A stretch of 64,000 nucleotides of DNA from Coleofasciculus sp. FACHB-1120 (GTDB lineage: Bacteria; Cyanobacteriota; Cyanobacteriia; Cyanobacteriales; FACHB-T130). Numbering within the stretch: position 1 is the stretch's first letter; each line of letters opens with the position of its first letter. Made by a program: the position numbers and the translations under genes. The notes under the pieces are model-generated. The model had not been told where the DNA came from and made no database searches. It was given only the letters and a program-made list of their open reading frames with translations. The DNA is taken from NCBI RefSeq assembly GCF_014698845.1, contig NZ_JACJTV010000001.1:310001-374000 (forward strand), read 5' to 3'. Positions 1 through 9,055 of this stretch are shown here, one piece after another.

Positions 1-1
1 T

Positions 2-55
2 AGGGCTGTAGAGACCATCGGGGCACGGGTCATTGAAGAGCGATCGCTCTGCTGA
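2..55 (+). CDS. Possible 3' end of an upstream gene
   Basis: An open frame enters from the left edge and ends with TGA at 53-55, giving about 17 residues (RAVETIGARVIEERSLC). A good terminator follows 45 bases later, which is why I treat it as the tail of a real gene. Nothing here identifies the product, and an open frame this short could be chance. Confidence 0.3.
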   Translation, partial: RAVETIGARVIEERSLC

Positions 56-99
56 CAATTTTGGTAAGAATAATATCGTTCAATTGAACGCGATCTTAG

Positions 100-136
100 G
101 TTGGGTGAAGCATTAGCGACACCCAACTTTTGCTTT
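100..136 (+). terminator. Rho-independent terminator
   Basis: An 8-bp stem, GTTGGGTG (100-107) with CACCCAAC (120-127), is followed by a T-rich tract from 128. It fits termination of a plus-strand gene lying left of the window. The GTTGGGT/ACCCAAC pair is a common type of cyanobacterial repeat hairpin. A 14-bp palindrome, CGTTCAATTGAACG, precedes it at 77-90. Confidence 0.55.
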
Positions 137-302
137 ATTCGGTTGGGTTTCTTGGCTCAACCTCGACTTCTACGGGGAGAGGAGCTTGAAGTTTGATGGG
201 GAACATTGCAAGAAAGCTAAGTTTGGGGCGATCGCTTCCCGACTCTTGCTAACCTAAAGCAGCATAGGTTGCCAACTAGATAAATCTCTAAGGATTTTGC
301 TT

Positions 303-1082
303 ATGAACGCACAACCACAGATTATTAGACAAAGTGAGTTACTCAATCGGCTGGTGCTAGATCGCAGTACAGCAGAAGAAGTTGGTCGGGTAGATCAATT
401 GTGGTTAAATCCTCAATCGCACCAAGTTATAGGTTTTACCTGCAAGTCAGGATTTTTGGGTAGCCTGAAACAGGTGTTTAGGTGGGAGCAAATTACTACG
501 ATTGGCTCCGATAGTCTTATCGTCAACAATACTCCAGAAGTTATTGAACCCGAAACGCCAATTCAGAAAATTTCTTTAATTGGACATGAGGTGTGGACTG
601 ACGCTGGCAACAAAGCGGGCAAAATTGTAGACTATCTCTTCAATTTTAAAACCGGCGCTGTCATTAATTATTTATTTGTTTCTAGTGGTTGGCGCGGCGT
701 TTTAAATGGTGTTTATTTGCTCCCGGTAGAAGCGATTTCTAGTACGGGTAGTAAACGAGCGCTGGTCACGGATGCCATTGTCCAAACTCCTCAACAGTAC
801 GCCGAGGGACTCAATCAAAAAATGAGTCAAGCGGCAGAGTTACTCAGAGAAGACTATAAGAAAACTCAGGATGATTTAGAAGCGCTAAAGCGCAGCGCTC
901 AAAATATTGCTGAACAAGTCAAAGATACGACTGAAACAATGACTAGCATAGCTAAAGAAAAACTTTCTGAGGCGAAGCAGCAACAAGACGCGTCTCAACC
1001 AAATGAGACGATAAAAACGATTGATACGACGGCTCAGCCTTTACCGAGTGAGCCTCCAGAGCTACCTGGAAACACTAATTAA
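303..1082 (+). CDS. PRC-barrel domain protein
   Basis: A 259-aa soluble protein with two PRC-barrel-like domains, roughly residues 10-80 and 90-165, each of the type that begins with E-L-x-N-R-L / I-G-H-E-V and contains a short G-x-V motif. Residues about 170-235 are charged, Ala/Glu/Lys-rich and likely a coiled coil, and the tail is Pro/Thr-rich. PRC barrels are known from the photosynthetic reaction-centre H subunit and from RimM; free-standing cyanobacterial members have no agreed function. I start at ATG 303 because AAGGA at 290-294 is well spaced from it; a TTG at 297 is too close. It converges on the histidine kinase to its right. The domain assignment is firm, the role unknown. Confidence 0.8.
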   Translation: MNAQPQIIRQSELLNRLVLDRSTAEEVGRVDQLWLNPQSHQVIGFTCKSGFLGSLKQVFRWEQITTIGSDSLIVNNTPEVIEPETPIQKISLIGHEVWTDAGNKAGKIVDYLFNFKTGAVINYLFVSSGWRGVLNGVYLLPVEAISSTGSKRALVTDAIVQTPQQYAEGLNQKMSQAAELLREDYKKTQDDLEALKRSAQNIAEQVKDTTETMTSIAKEKLSEAKQQQDASQPNETIKTIDTTAQPLPSEPPELPGNTN

Positions 1083-1133
1083 GCGAATGGGAGAAGAAAT
1101 TGATGATGAAGCGCATCAAATAATCTTTACTTA

Positions 1134-2456
1134 TCATTTTTGATTCAGTTGATTGAGCGGCAACTTAACGGTAAAAGTCGTGCCACTGCCAACTTCACTT
1201 TTGATAGCGATCGCTCCATCGTGTAAATCCACACACTCTTTAACGATTGTTAATCCCAACCCTGTACCAGAGATTGTACCAACATTCCTTCCTCGATGGA
1301 ATCGCTCAAACAAGCGTAGTTGGTCTTCTTTGGGGATTCCGATTCCCTCGTCCTGAATTTGGAAGATTGCCTGACGATCTTGACAGATCAGTTCAAAATG
1401 AACTTTGCCACCTCTGGGAGAATATTTAATTGCATTTGAAAGCAAATGATCAATAATTTGTCGCAGCAGCTTTTTATCCAGGTAGGCGTTACTACACTGG
1501 CCTTGATGAATAAAAGTAATCGCGTGTTGTGAGCCAATGCTAACTTGCAATTCTTCCACCAACTCGCGGCTAAATTCTACTAAATCCAGCGGTATGGGAT
1601 TAATCTCTAACTTGCCAGCCTCTGTTTTATCAAGAAGGAGGATGTCGTTTAACAACCGAGCCATTTGTTTGCTAGCGATTCTTATTTTCTGGAAATGCGA
1701 GTCCTTTTGCACGTCAGACAACTTGTGTTTGTAGCGTTCCAGTAATTCAGCAGACATGGAGATAATTGTCAGCGGCGTGCGGAATTCGTGAGATGCAGCC
1801 CTGATGAAGCGAGATTTGAGATTGCTGAGTTCTTTTTCTTGTTCCAGTGCTTTGCGGGTTTGTTCCGCCTGCTGGTGGCGTTCGGTGATGTCACGCAATA
1901 GCCAGCGCAAACCGATTAAGTTGCTGGAGCGATCGCGTATAGCCGCCACGTTCAGTGCAGCTGGGAACGGCGGCTGACCTTTTGAGGGTTGTAAGCGCAC
2001 TTCCCAGTCGTGCAACTGCGGGAAGTGATTCAATTCGGTCAATATATCCCGAAAGGTTTTGCGATCTTCCTTCGTCACAAAAATCGCCATTGGTTTGCCG
2101 ATTAGAGAATTTTGGGATCGGTTCAGCAAAGCCGCCGCCGTACGGTTAGCCTCCTGAATGATTCCCAAGGTATTCGTCACTAAGTACCCGTCTGGGGCAA
2201 ACTCAAATAGCTCTTGGTAGCGCTGGCGTTCTGCTTTTACAGTCTCATGAGCGATCGCAAGTTGTTCGTTGCGTTGCTGCAACTCCTCTGTAGCCACCTG
2301 CAACTCTTCCAAAGCTGTGGAGAGTTCCTGCAAAGCCTCCATTGTCAGTGTTTCCTGCGGATCTGGAAGGGATGGGGATTCCCTAGTACGTTGCCACAGC
2401 TCGTGCAGACGCTGTTGTGCCGCCTCAATCTGTTGGTTAAAGATTTCCTCTTTCAT
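1134..2456 (-). CDS. PAS-domain sensor histidine kinase
   Basis: A 440-aa cytoplasmic kinase with no membrane segment. An N-terminal coiled coil (about 25-80) leads into one PAS domain (about 82-195, ending D-I-T-E-R), then HisKA with phospho-acceptor His223 in the motif ASHEFRTP, then HATPase_c with N-box LLSNAIKYSPRGG, D-x-G-x-G-I and GTGLGLTIV. All catalytic boxes look intact. The ATG at 2456 is preferred to a GTG one codon earlier; no clear ribosome site is visible. The kinase core closely resembles that of the larger triple-PAS kinase at 32769-34847, so the two are probably paralogues. No response regulator is adjacent, so its partner and signal cannot be inferred. Confidence 0.9.
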   Translation of the reverse strand: MKEEIFNQQIEAAQQRLHELWQRTRESPSLPDPQETLTMEALQELSTALEELQVATEELQQRNEQLAIAHETVKAERQRYQELFEFAPDGYLVTNTLGIIQEANRTAAALLNRSQNSLIGKPMAIFVTKEDRKTFRDILTELNHFPQLHDWEVRLQPSKGQPPFPAALNVAAIRDRSSNLIGLRWLLRDITERHQQAEQTRKALEQEKELSNLKSRFIRAASHEFRTPLTIISMSAELLERYKHKLSDVQKDSHFQKIRIASKQMARLLNDILLLDKTEAGKLEINPIPLDLVEFSRELVEELQVSIGSQHAITFIHQGQCSNAYLDKKLLRQIIDHLLSNAIKYSPRGGKVHFELICQDRQAIFQIQDEGIGIPKEDQLRLFERFHRGRNVGTISGTGLGLTIVKECVDLHDGAIAIKSEVGSGTTFTVKLPLNQLNQK

Positions 2457-3114
2457 CACGTACTTGTTCTGTGAGAATTAAGATTAAGAATTGAGGCGCT
2501 TGCAAGAGTTTTCATAAATTAACGAGCGATCGCGTCCTTCATACTCACAGCTTTATGAATTTAGTGTAAGAGCAAATACTCCCACAAATGATGCAAGCCA
2601 AGGAGCAACGCTATTACTTACCAGAATAATATTTGTAACTAGAGGAAGTGACAAAGGATAAAAGTGAATATTAGGATAGTAAAATCTTGCCATTGCTAGG
2701 TGGCTCATACTAATCATAATTGCTTAGCACTTATATCGAAGATTCTTCAACATTTCTTTCAAAGAACCGAATCATAAAGTTTTGATTAATAATTTACCCT
2801 GACTAATCCCTAGGAATTGACTTACCCTTAATCCTTAATTGTAATGACAAATTTGGGGGTACTCACGACTTTAGCAATAATCTGCTCCCCAACTCTTCAA
2901 TTAATATTTAATTGTTTATAAAAGTTCTAAAAACTTAAAATACTATTATAAAGTTTATTTTTATTTAAAGTATGTATTTCCTTCTAAGCACAATTAGTTA
3001 TTTAATATACAACTATTTTTAAAAGCTACCCAAAATCCTAAAAAATTATTTTTTCGTAAATATAAAAATAAAGATGTAGCGCTAGCTTTAACTTCTTTCA
3101 AATTTCGTCATCAG
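2457..3114. other. AT-rich intergenic region
   Basis: About 660 bases without a credible gene. It becomes very A/T-rich from roughly 2900 to 3080. The left part presumably carries the promoter of the kinase gene. A 25-codon ATG frame at 2844 is hydrophobic but has no ribosome site and I do not call it. Confidence 0.5.
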
Positions 3115-3228
3115 CTATCGCGACTCTCGATTAACGATCGCTACCTCTCGCTCTCGATCGGCAACGACCCAATCGCACAGTTCGCCTAGGTTGGTACTAG
3201 CATCAGTGAACGTTGTCTGGTTGGACAT
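3115..3228 (-). pseudogene. Truncated YefM/Phd-type antitoxin remnant
   Basis: The 37-codon frame starts MSNQTTFTDASTNLGELCD and continues with V-V-A-D-R-E-x-x-V-A-I-V-N-R, the conserved N-terminal DNA-binding half of YefM/Phd antitoxins. It stops immediately after that conserved NR, where the family normally runs on for some 45 more residues. In another frame just beyond the stop, A-D-D-E-I can be read, resembling the next family segment (A-A-D-E-L), which suggests a frameshift plus decay. GAGGGA lies about 10 bases before the ATG. No RelE/YoeB toxin gene is visible nearby. I infer a dead toxin-antitoxin locus. Confidence 0.5.
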
Positions 3229-3917
3229 AGTGGGTGATTCCCTCATGCTGTAACCTTTCCAGTACATGATAGCTTGAGGAACTGGAGAGAGCGATCGCAC
3301 TTTGGTGGAATGAATGCGATCGCGTCTCCTCATCCAAAGCAAACGCAAAAATCTATACATGAAGAGTAAGGGAGCGCTCTATTTTCTCTACAGCTCATCC
3401 TACTCGCTGGAGAAACTGGTGCAAGTAGTCTCTCCTATTTCTGCATAAATTGGTTTGGTGATGGATTTGGCGTTGATGATTCCAGAAGATAAAATGCTGG
3501 CATTTTTCTAAGAACCTGTATGGATTTTGGGAATTTTTAGCAAGTGAGCTGCTAGCAATGCTTTCTGCGTAAGGGATATTATTCTACGAGCGTCGAGCCA
3601 ATGCCCTGAGCGCTTCTGGATGTCGCCGACCAAATTACTGAAATACGTCGCAGTCACCAACGTAGGGAATCTCACTTCACGCTATCCTAGTATTCCGGTT
3701 GGGATTACTTGTGAACCTGTGATTAAGAACGATATCTGGATTACGGAAATGGTTCCAAAGGGTATGGTTTCTCCTTTTTATCCAAAAATGGAGAGACTTT
3801 ACCAATGCTTTGAGAGCTTAAAGTAGCATTTTAAAGCGCATTTAATCGCACAACAGAAAATCCCCTAGTTCTACAAACGAGCTAGGGGAAGGTAATTAAA
3901 AAACATCGGATCTAATT
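3229..3917. other. Intergenic region with one hairpin
   Basis: About 690 bases. A 68-codon frame at 3620-3826 has no recognisable family and I do not call it. An 8-bp hairpin, TCCCCTAG (3861-3868) with CTAGGGGA (3882-3889), sits 28 bases before the next gene. It could be a leader structure or a minus-strand terminator, since on that strand it is followed by a T-rich stretch. Confidence 0.4.
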
Positions 3918-4214
3918 ATGACTCATAATCAGCAAAATCGGGCTTTCTTCCAGCCTTCATCCTCGTTTGCCCAAAAATTGGGATATGACTTCTCCACTCA
4001 AAAGAAACTGAGTAATGTAGAACAAGAGCAGAGTATTCTTATGTCTTCCAATCCAACTGATTCCCCTAAACCGCCAGAATCAGGAGGCTTAATTCCCACC
4101 TTGACTTATGGAGGAGTTGCAGTAGCTGTCATTATTGCGATGGCTTACTTCTCCCAAATCCAGCTAAAATCAATTACTGAACTGCTTAAAACAGTGAACA
4201 AAAAAACTAAGTAA
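3918..4214 (+). CDS. Small single-pass membrane protein, unknown function
   Basis: Up to 98 aa, with a polar N-terminal part, a Pro-rich stretch around residues 45-57, one hydrophobic segment at about 60-82 (GGVAVAVIIAMAYFSQ core) and a Lys-rich tail, suggesting a membrane anchor with a cytoplasmic basic end. The start is uncertain: ATG 3918 has a weak upstream GGA, and the internal ATG at 4041 (MSSNPTDSP...) would give a 57-aa protein that contains all the conserved-looking sequence. It converges on chlB and shares a strong terminator with it. I do not recognise a family. Confidence 0.5.
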   Translation: MTHNQQNRAFFQPSSSFAQKLGYDFSTQKKLSNVEQEQSILMSSNPTDSPKPPESGGLIPTLTYGGVAVAVIIAMAYFSQIQLKSITELLKTVNKKTK

Positions 4215-4240
4215 CTTGCTTGTTTGTACTCAGAAAATAG

Positions 4241-4273
4241 TTCAGCAGCCAGTTTATAGAACTGGCTGCTGAA
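4241..4273. terminator. Bidirectional terminator hairpin
   Basis: A perfect 14-bp stem, TTCAGCAGCCAGTT (4241-4254) with AACTGGCTGCTGAA (4260-4273), closes a 5-base loop. It lies between the 3' ends of the small membrane protein gene and chlB, so it probably ends both transcripts. The tract after it is only moderately T-rich in either direction. Confidence 0.7.
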
Positions 4274-4295
4274 TACTAATATTTACCAAGTTCAA

Positions 4296-5822
4296 TTATG
4301 CGCCGACTGCTTCTTTAGCTGCATACATCACTTCTAAAGTGATGACGTTGAAGCCGCGATCGCGTGCAAATTTCTCGGTGTTGCGCTTCACTTTGCCGCG
4401 CACGAAACCAGGAACTTTGTTCAGTTCTGCTTGTGCTTCCTTGTTCCAACCGAGGTCAGAATCAGCCGAAATCCCCTTGGTAATCACTTCTTTGGTATCG
4501 TGTCCGCCGAAGATTTCTAGGAGGTGATCTTCCATTCCCAAAGTGAAGGAATTGTAGATCAAATCCGTAATTTGGTTCGTACCTTCGTACCCGCAGAATG
4601 GCTTGTAACCGATGGGGAAATTCTGAACGTGAATTGGTGCTGCGATGACGCCGCAGGGAATATTTAGACGCTTACCGACGTGACGTTCCATTTGGGTGCC
4701 GAAGATGGCAGAGGGTTCCACACGAGCGATCGCATCCCCAATTTGACCGTGATCTTCGGTGACGATCACTTCATCACAGTATTCGCCCACCTGCTCCTTG
4801 AACCACTCAGCATCGTACTTGCAGTATGTTCCCGCCCAAACAACGTGAATTCCCATTTCTCTGGACAGAATTTTCGTGATGGCGGCGGCGTGGGTGCTGT
4901 CGCCAAACACCACAGCTTTCTTTCCTGTCAAGTTTTGGCAGTCAATAGAACGGGAGAACCAAGCGGCTTGAGAAACGTGCAAAGTCTGCTCGTTGATGTA
5001 GTCTTCGTAGTTAACATCTGCGCCTTGAGCATTAATTATTTCCTGAATTTTGCGGATGCAACGCGCAGTTTCCACCACACCCATCGGCGTGATATCTACA
5101 AAAGGCATCCCAAATTCTTTCTCCAGGTACTGAGCCGCCATTGGCCCGATTTCGCGGTAAGGAACCAGGTTAAACCAAGCCTTCGGCAAATTCTTGAGGT
5201 TGTGAACCGATGCACCTTCTGGAATTACTTCGTTGACCTGAATCCCCAAGTCAGCCATCAACCGCTTCAACTCGGTGCAGTCGTGGTGATTGTGAAATCC
5301 GAGGCTGGAAATTCCCAGGATGTTAACCGAGGGCTTTTCTGTTTTGCCTTCGGGTAAATCGCCTTTTTTCCGGGCTTTCTCGATGTAAAGCTGGACAATT
5401 TGCCGCAGGGTGATGTCGGCGGCTTGCAGTTCATTGACGCGGTAGTGGTTCACGTCCGCCAGCATCACGTCCGACTTGGTTTCTATGGAAGCTCGTTCTA
5501 CAAAGTTTTCCAAGTCTTCTTGGAGAATGCTGCTGGTACAGGTAGGAGTTAAAACAATCAGGTCTGGGTGTTCCTCAACGTCTTTGCGGGTAATATTGTC
5601 CACCACCTTTTCTTGGGAACCACGCGCCAAAACGTTCCGGTCAACGGAACTGATGGTAACTGGGGTGAAGTTGCGATCGCGCTCTAGCATCGAGCGCATG
5701 ACGTTAAAGTAGTCATCGCCAATTGGCGCGTGCATGATCGCATGGACGTTCTTAAAGGAACTGGAGACCCGCAGAGTGCCAATGTGCGCCGGGCCTGCAT
5801 ACATCCAATAAGCCAATTTCAT
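4296..5822 (-). CDS. chlB: Light-independent protochlorophyllide reductase subunit B
   Basis: A 508-aa subunit of dark-operative protochlorophyllide oxidoreductase (DPOR). With ChlN it forms the nitrogenase-MoFe-like catalytic component that reduces the D ring of protochlorophyllide without light, using electrons from ChlL. The start [18 protein letters not shown] is typical. Asp36, the unusual Asp ligand of the shared [4Fe-4S] cluster known from BchB, is present, as is the TPTCTSS segment. The last 55 residues are the PCP_red domain (L-G-W-N ... F-V-R ... I-T-L-E-V). The length is normal. AAGGGAGAA precedes the ATG. chlL and chlN are not in the window. A free-standing PCP_red gene lies at 12025-12204. 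Confidence 0.97.
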   Translation of the reverse strand: MKLAYWMYAGPAHIGTLRVSSSFKNVHAIMHAPIGDDYFNVMRSMLERDRNFTPVTISSVDRNVLARGSQEKVVDNITRKDVEEHPDLIVLTPTCTSSILQEDLENFVERASIETKSDVMLADVNHYRVNELQAADITLRQIVQLYIEKARKKGDLPEGKTEKPSVNILGISSLGFHNHHDCTELKRLMADLGIQVNEVIPEGASVHNLKNLPKAWFNLVPYREIGPMAAQYLEKEFGMPFVDITPMGVVETARCIRKIQEIINAQGADVNYEDYINEQTLHVSQAAWFSRSIDCQNLTGKKAVVFGDSTHAAAITKILSREMGIHVVWAGTYCKYDAEWFKEQVGEYCDEVIVTEDHGQIGDAIARVEPSAIFGTQMERHVGKRLNIPCGVIAAPIHVQNFPIGYKPFCGYEGTNQITDLIYNSFTLGMEDHLLEIFGGHDTKEVITKGISADSDLGWNKEAQAELNKVPGFVRGKVKRNTEKFARDRGFNVITLEVMYAAKEAVGA

Positions 5823-6069
5823 AGAGTTCTCCCTTCGTGCTGATGACTATCAATTTATCTGGAATGAGCTGAAACAGTTGATTTCAAAGGCTAATTGTCT
5901 CAGATTGTCTCAAACATCCACCAACCCCGATCTAATGAGCGGTTGGGGTTCTGGTGAACTGGCAAAAATGCCTGAAATGCCCTTCATCTGTATAATCCAG
6001 CCTGGGACGAGAGCGATCGCACTCTCCTCAATCTGCAACGATTCTTAATTTTTAGCGATATTCCTTTAT

Positions 6070-6798
6070 TTAATGAGTCGAGGAACCCATTGCTTGGCGC
6101 TGTGCATCTAGCAATTCTTGAATACCCTTTTGAGCTAAATCCAATATTTGATTAAGTTGAGTCCGATTAAAGGTGCCTTCCTCAGCCGTTCCTTGAACTT
6201 CGATGATGTTAAGTTGGTCGTCCATCACCACGTTGAAATCCACCTCAGCCGCGACATCCTCAACGTAGTTCAAATCTAAAACTGGCTCTCCCTGCAACAG
6301 TCCTACCGAAACTGCGGCAATTTGATGGCGAATCGGAGATCGCTCTAACTCTCCCTGCTGTATCAGCTTTTCTATCGCGTCTGCAAGTGCCACAAACCCT
6401 CCGGTAATCGATGTTGTGCGGGTTCCGGCATCCGCTTGTAAAACATCGGCATCTACCGTTATCGTGCGTTCTCCCAGTGCCTCGAAATCCAGCGACGCCC
6501 GCAAGCTGCGCCCAATCAATCGCTGAATCTCTTGAGTGCGTCCAGACAGCTTCATAAATTCCCGTGCTTGGCGTTGGGGTGTCGCACCCGGTAGCATCCG
6601 ATATTCAGCCGTTAGCCACCCTTTGCCGGTGCCTTCTAAAAACTTGGGGACACCTTTTTGAATCGTCACACTACAGAGAACATGAGTGTCGCCGCAGCTC
6701 GTTAGAACCGAACCCGCAGCAAATCGGGTGAACATTCGTTCAAACCGAACCGGACGCAGTTGGTAAAATTGCCGACCATCAGGACGCAACCAAGACAT
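6070..6798 (-). CDS. rph: Ribonuclease PH
   Basis: A 242-aa phosphorolytic 3'-5' exoribonuclease that trims the 3' ends of tRNA precursors, releasing nucleoside diphosphates. Family features are clear: MSWLRPDGR at the start, [10 protein letters not shown], the G-K-G-W-L-T-A-E-Y segment, [15 protein letters not shown], and [13 protein letters not shown] carrying the catalytic acidic residues. I choose ATG 6798 over an upstream in-frame start at 6846 because homologues begin with the MSW-R-x-D-G-R motif and GAGG lies at suitable distance. It is downstream of rsmH on the same strand, but a strong hairpin separates them. Confidence 0.95.
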   Translation of the reverse strand: MSWLRPDGRQFYQLRPVRFERMFTRFAAGSVLTSCGDTHVLCSVTIQKGVPKFLEGTGKGWLTAEYRMLPGATPQRQAREFMKLSGRTQEIQRLIGRSLRASLDFEALGERTITVDADVLQADAGTRTTSITGGFVALADAIEKLIQQGELERSPIRHQIAAVSVGLLQGEPVLDLNYVEDVAAEVDFNVVMDDQLNIIEVQGTAEEGTFNRTQLNQILDLAQKGIQELLDAQRQAMGSSTH

Positions 6799-6899
6799 CG
6801 CACTTGCCTCAAAATTCTTGATTAGGATACAGCAGTTACCAGTCAATTTAAGTTAATTAATCTGTTGAACTTTAACAATTTACGATAATTTCTTTAGGA

Positions 6900-6940
6900 A
6901 CGACTCGCCGCTATAGCTTTCGGCTATAGCGGCGAGTCGT
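6900..6940. repeat. 18-bp perfect inverted repeat between rsmH and rph
   Basis: ACGACTCGCCGCTATAGC (6900-6917) pairs perfectly with 6923-6940 across a 5-base loop. It begins 6 bases past the rsmH stop codon. The strand downstream of rsmH lacks a strong T tract, so it is either an unusual terminator, an RNA-stability hairpin, or a copy of a dispersed palindromic element. Confidence 0.7.
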
Positions 6941-6946
6941 TTGCTA

Positions 6947-7843
6947 TCATTTTCGTTCTGCTATTCGCAGTTTAGCGGAGCGAGAGCGAGGATTATTTTC
7001 CAGTTCATCGTCTTGCGGTGTAATCGGTTTTTTGGTTAACACCTGCAATATCGGCGATTCCCGGAAACCATGCTTTACCAAGCGATCTTCTAAACTGTGA
7101 AAACTGATGATGCCAATCCTACCGCCTGGTTTGAGCCAGTTGGGTGCTTGATTCAGGAAGGTTTCTAGAGACTTTAACTCATCGTTGACGACAATTCGTA
7201 GCGCTTGAAATACCCGTGTGGCAGGGTGAATTCTGCCGTAGCGGTACTGACGGGGAACGCTATACGCGATCGCCTCTGCTAACTCGGTTGTTGTCTGAAA
7301 TGGACGCTTTTCTACAATCGCCCTAGCAATCCGCCGTGACAGTCTCTCTTCCCCATATTTAAAGAAAATATCCGCCAGTTCCGCTTCTTTCCAGTAATTA
7401 ATGACTTCTGCGGCGGTCAGCGATTGCTGCTGATTCATTCGCATATCTAAGTCAGCTTGGTGGCGAAAACTAAAGCCTCGCTCTGGAACATCGAACTGAG
7501 CAGAACTCACGCCTAAATCTGCAATAATTCCGTCAAATGTTAGACCATTCGGTTGATATTTTGTGAAATTGCCATGCCAAAATTGGATGCGTTCTCCAGA
7601 ATCGTGCAATTGGGTTTTAGCCGCAGCGATCGCTTGTTCATCCTGGTCAATCGCCGTCACCCGAACATCCGGTGCTGCTTCCAGAATTAACCGACTGTGT
7701 CCGCCACCCCCCACCGTTGCGTCCAGGTAATGTCCCCCCGGAAGGATTTCCAACCCGGCAATTAACTCCCGACTCAGCACCGACAGATGAAAAAATGCCG
7801 GTGTCTCTGTCTGATTCGTCAAACTCTTGTCAATTTCATCCAT
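6947..7843 (-). CDS. rsmH: 16S rRNA (cytosine-1402 N4)-methyltransferase
   Basis: A 298-aa SAM-dependent methyltransferase (MraW/RsmH) that modifies C1402 in the ribosomal P site. Visible motifs: H-L-S-V-L-S-R-E-L, the SAM-binding [35 protein letters not shown], the [14 protein letters not shown] box, and [12 protein letters not shown]. The C-terminal [10 protein letters not shown] is also typical. The ATG at 7843 is preferred to an adjacent TTG. Unlike the usual dcw cluster, no cell-wall genes are adjacent, which is common in cyanobacteria. Confidence 0.96.
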   Translation of the reverse strand: MDEIDKSLTNQTETPAFFHLSVLSRELIAGLEILPGGHYLDATVGGGGHSRLILEAAPDVRVTAIDQDEQAIAAAKTQLHDSGERIQFWHGNFTKYQPNGLTFDGIIADLGVSSAQFDVPERGFSFRHQADLDMRMNQQQSLTAAEVINYWKEAELADIFFKYGEERLSRRIARAIVEKRPFQTTTELAEAIAYSVPRQYRYGRIHPATRVFQALRIVVNDELKSLETFLNQAPNWLKPGGRIGIISFHSLEDRLVKHGFRESPILQVLTKKPITPQDDELENNPRSRSAKLRIAERK

Positions 7844-7992
7844 CAAAAAAATTCAGCGACGATAAATAGGCGCACCCTCTATTTTGCCTATAATTTTTCC
7901 AATTTTCTGGCTGTACCCATTCTTCTCATTCCGCTCGTTCACCATCAGCACATAACTTTGACCGGGAAGCTGGATTTCAGAGACCAGTTTAT

Positions 7993-8201
7993 TTAGAGTT
8001 GAAATTTATCGCCGTTGCTAATTGTCGAGCGCTCTTGCCTTGCTCTCAATACTAGCTCGTAGTGATTTTGGGCACGCTTTTGGTAAACGTTTGCCGCCTC
8101 GATTTGTCTTTGTTGTTTGAGAAAAGCGCCATTAACTCGCCCCCTGAAAGGAGCTGGTCTGGATTGATAGCGATCGCCTTCTCAATTGAACACCTGAGTA
8201 A
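7993..8201 (-). pseudogene. Degraded tetratricopeptide-repeat (TPR) fragment
   Basis: On the minus strand one frame reads SIEKAIAINPDQLLS (about 8190-8147), a TPR second-helix signature. After an apparent frameshift another frame continues G-A-F-L-K-Q-Q-R-Q-I-E-A-A-N-V-Y-Q-K-R-A-Q to a TAA at 7993-7995. Together they look like one and a half TPR units of a dead gene; an in-frame stop precedes the first piece. Part of the signal comes from a HIP1 site, which can encode A-I-A, so the call is tentative. The rest of the 7844-8289 gap shows nothing else. Confidence 0.35.
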
Positions 8202-8289
8202 TCAAGCTCTTTTTGAAGACGATCGAAGTCGCAGAAAAACCAAGCTGTACCGTCGTCAATTTCCGAATTGGCTAGTCATGTCAAGCTGC

Positions 8290-8952
8290 CTATTCTACTT
8301 GTAAACCCAATGTCCCCATCGCGTATGACGTTGCCTTGTTCACTAAATCAGGCCCCGCTTTTTCGGGTGAACCGGCATCGAAGGGTGGGGCTGGATTGTA
8401 CTCCATCAAGAGTTGAGCGATCTTGGCGGCTTCCTCACCACAAAGCGCTTTAGCAACCACGAGACCAAAATCAATGCCTGCTGTCACACCTCCCCCCGTC
8501 ATGCGATTGCGGTCAATGACGACTCGCTCTGCTCCGACTTCAACCCCCAATGCGGCTAGGTGTTCCCGCATCATCCAGTGAGTCGCAGCTCGATAGCCTT
8601 GCAGCAGTCCTGCCTTTGCCAAAAACATAGACCCGCCGCACACAGAGGTAATAAACTTTGCGGTGCTTCCTTGCTGACGCAGAAATCCAAGGATCTCTGA
8701 ATCGTCGATGATTGCCATCTGTTTTAAGCCGCCGCCAACACAGATCACGTCCAAGGGCGGGCAATCGTCAAAGGTGGTATCCGGCAAAATCATCATGCCG
8801 TCATCGGTTTCGATCGGGTCTAGCGTTTTCCAGATTCGATGAATCTGGACATTGGGAAGCGCACTAAAAACTTGCTGGGGTCCCACAATATCCAGCGCGG
8901 TCATGCCAGGATAGATAACCAAACCAATAATCTGCTTTTGTGAGTCCGTCAT
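8290..8952 (-). CDS. DJ-1/PfpI family protein, isonitrile-hydratase-like
   Basis: A 220-aa glutamine-amidotransferase-like fold protein. The nucleophile elbow is S-V-C-G-G-S with Cys105, followed by L-A-K-A-G-L-L-x-G-x-x-A-T-H-W, and the N-terminal T-A-L-D-I-V-G-P places Asp21 where isonitrile hydratase InhA has its catalytic Asp. This combination is closer to InhA than to DJ-1 or Hsp31, so hydration of an isonitrile or a related small molecule is possible but unproven. AAGGA lies about 9 bases before the ATG. It is divergent from a GAF-LuxR regulator 103 bases away, which may control it. Confidence 0.8.
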   Translation of the reverse strand: MTDSQKQIIGLVIYPGMTALDIVGPQQVFSALPNVQIHRIWKTLDPIETDDGMMILPDTTFDDCPPLDVICVGGGLKQMAIIDDSEILGFLRQQGSTAKFITSVCGGSMFLAKAGLLQGYRAATHWMMREHLAALGVEVGAERVVIDRNRMTGGGVTAGIDFGLVVAKALCGEEAAKIAQLLMEYNPAPPFDAGSPEKAGPDLVNKATSYAMGTLGLQVE

Positions 8953-9055
8953 ACATCAATCCTTCTAATGGCGCTTGCAATGAAATCTATCCTTATACTA
9001 GGGATGGCAAACCACTGCGCCTAGTCCTCGACCGAGTACTCTTTGAGGCACAAAG

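Noticed and set aside
3620-3826. 68-codon plus-strand open frame
   Set aside because: No recognisable family, no good ribosome site, in a decayed region. Could be remnant DNA.
4680-5357. 225-codon plus-strand frame opposite chlB
   Set aside because: It is an antisense shadow of chlB; the opposite frame is a clear, full-length ChlB.
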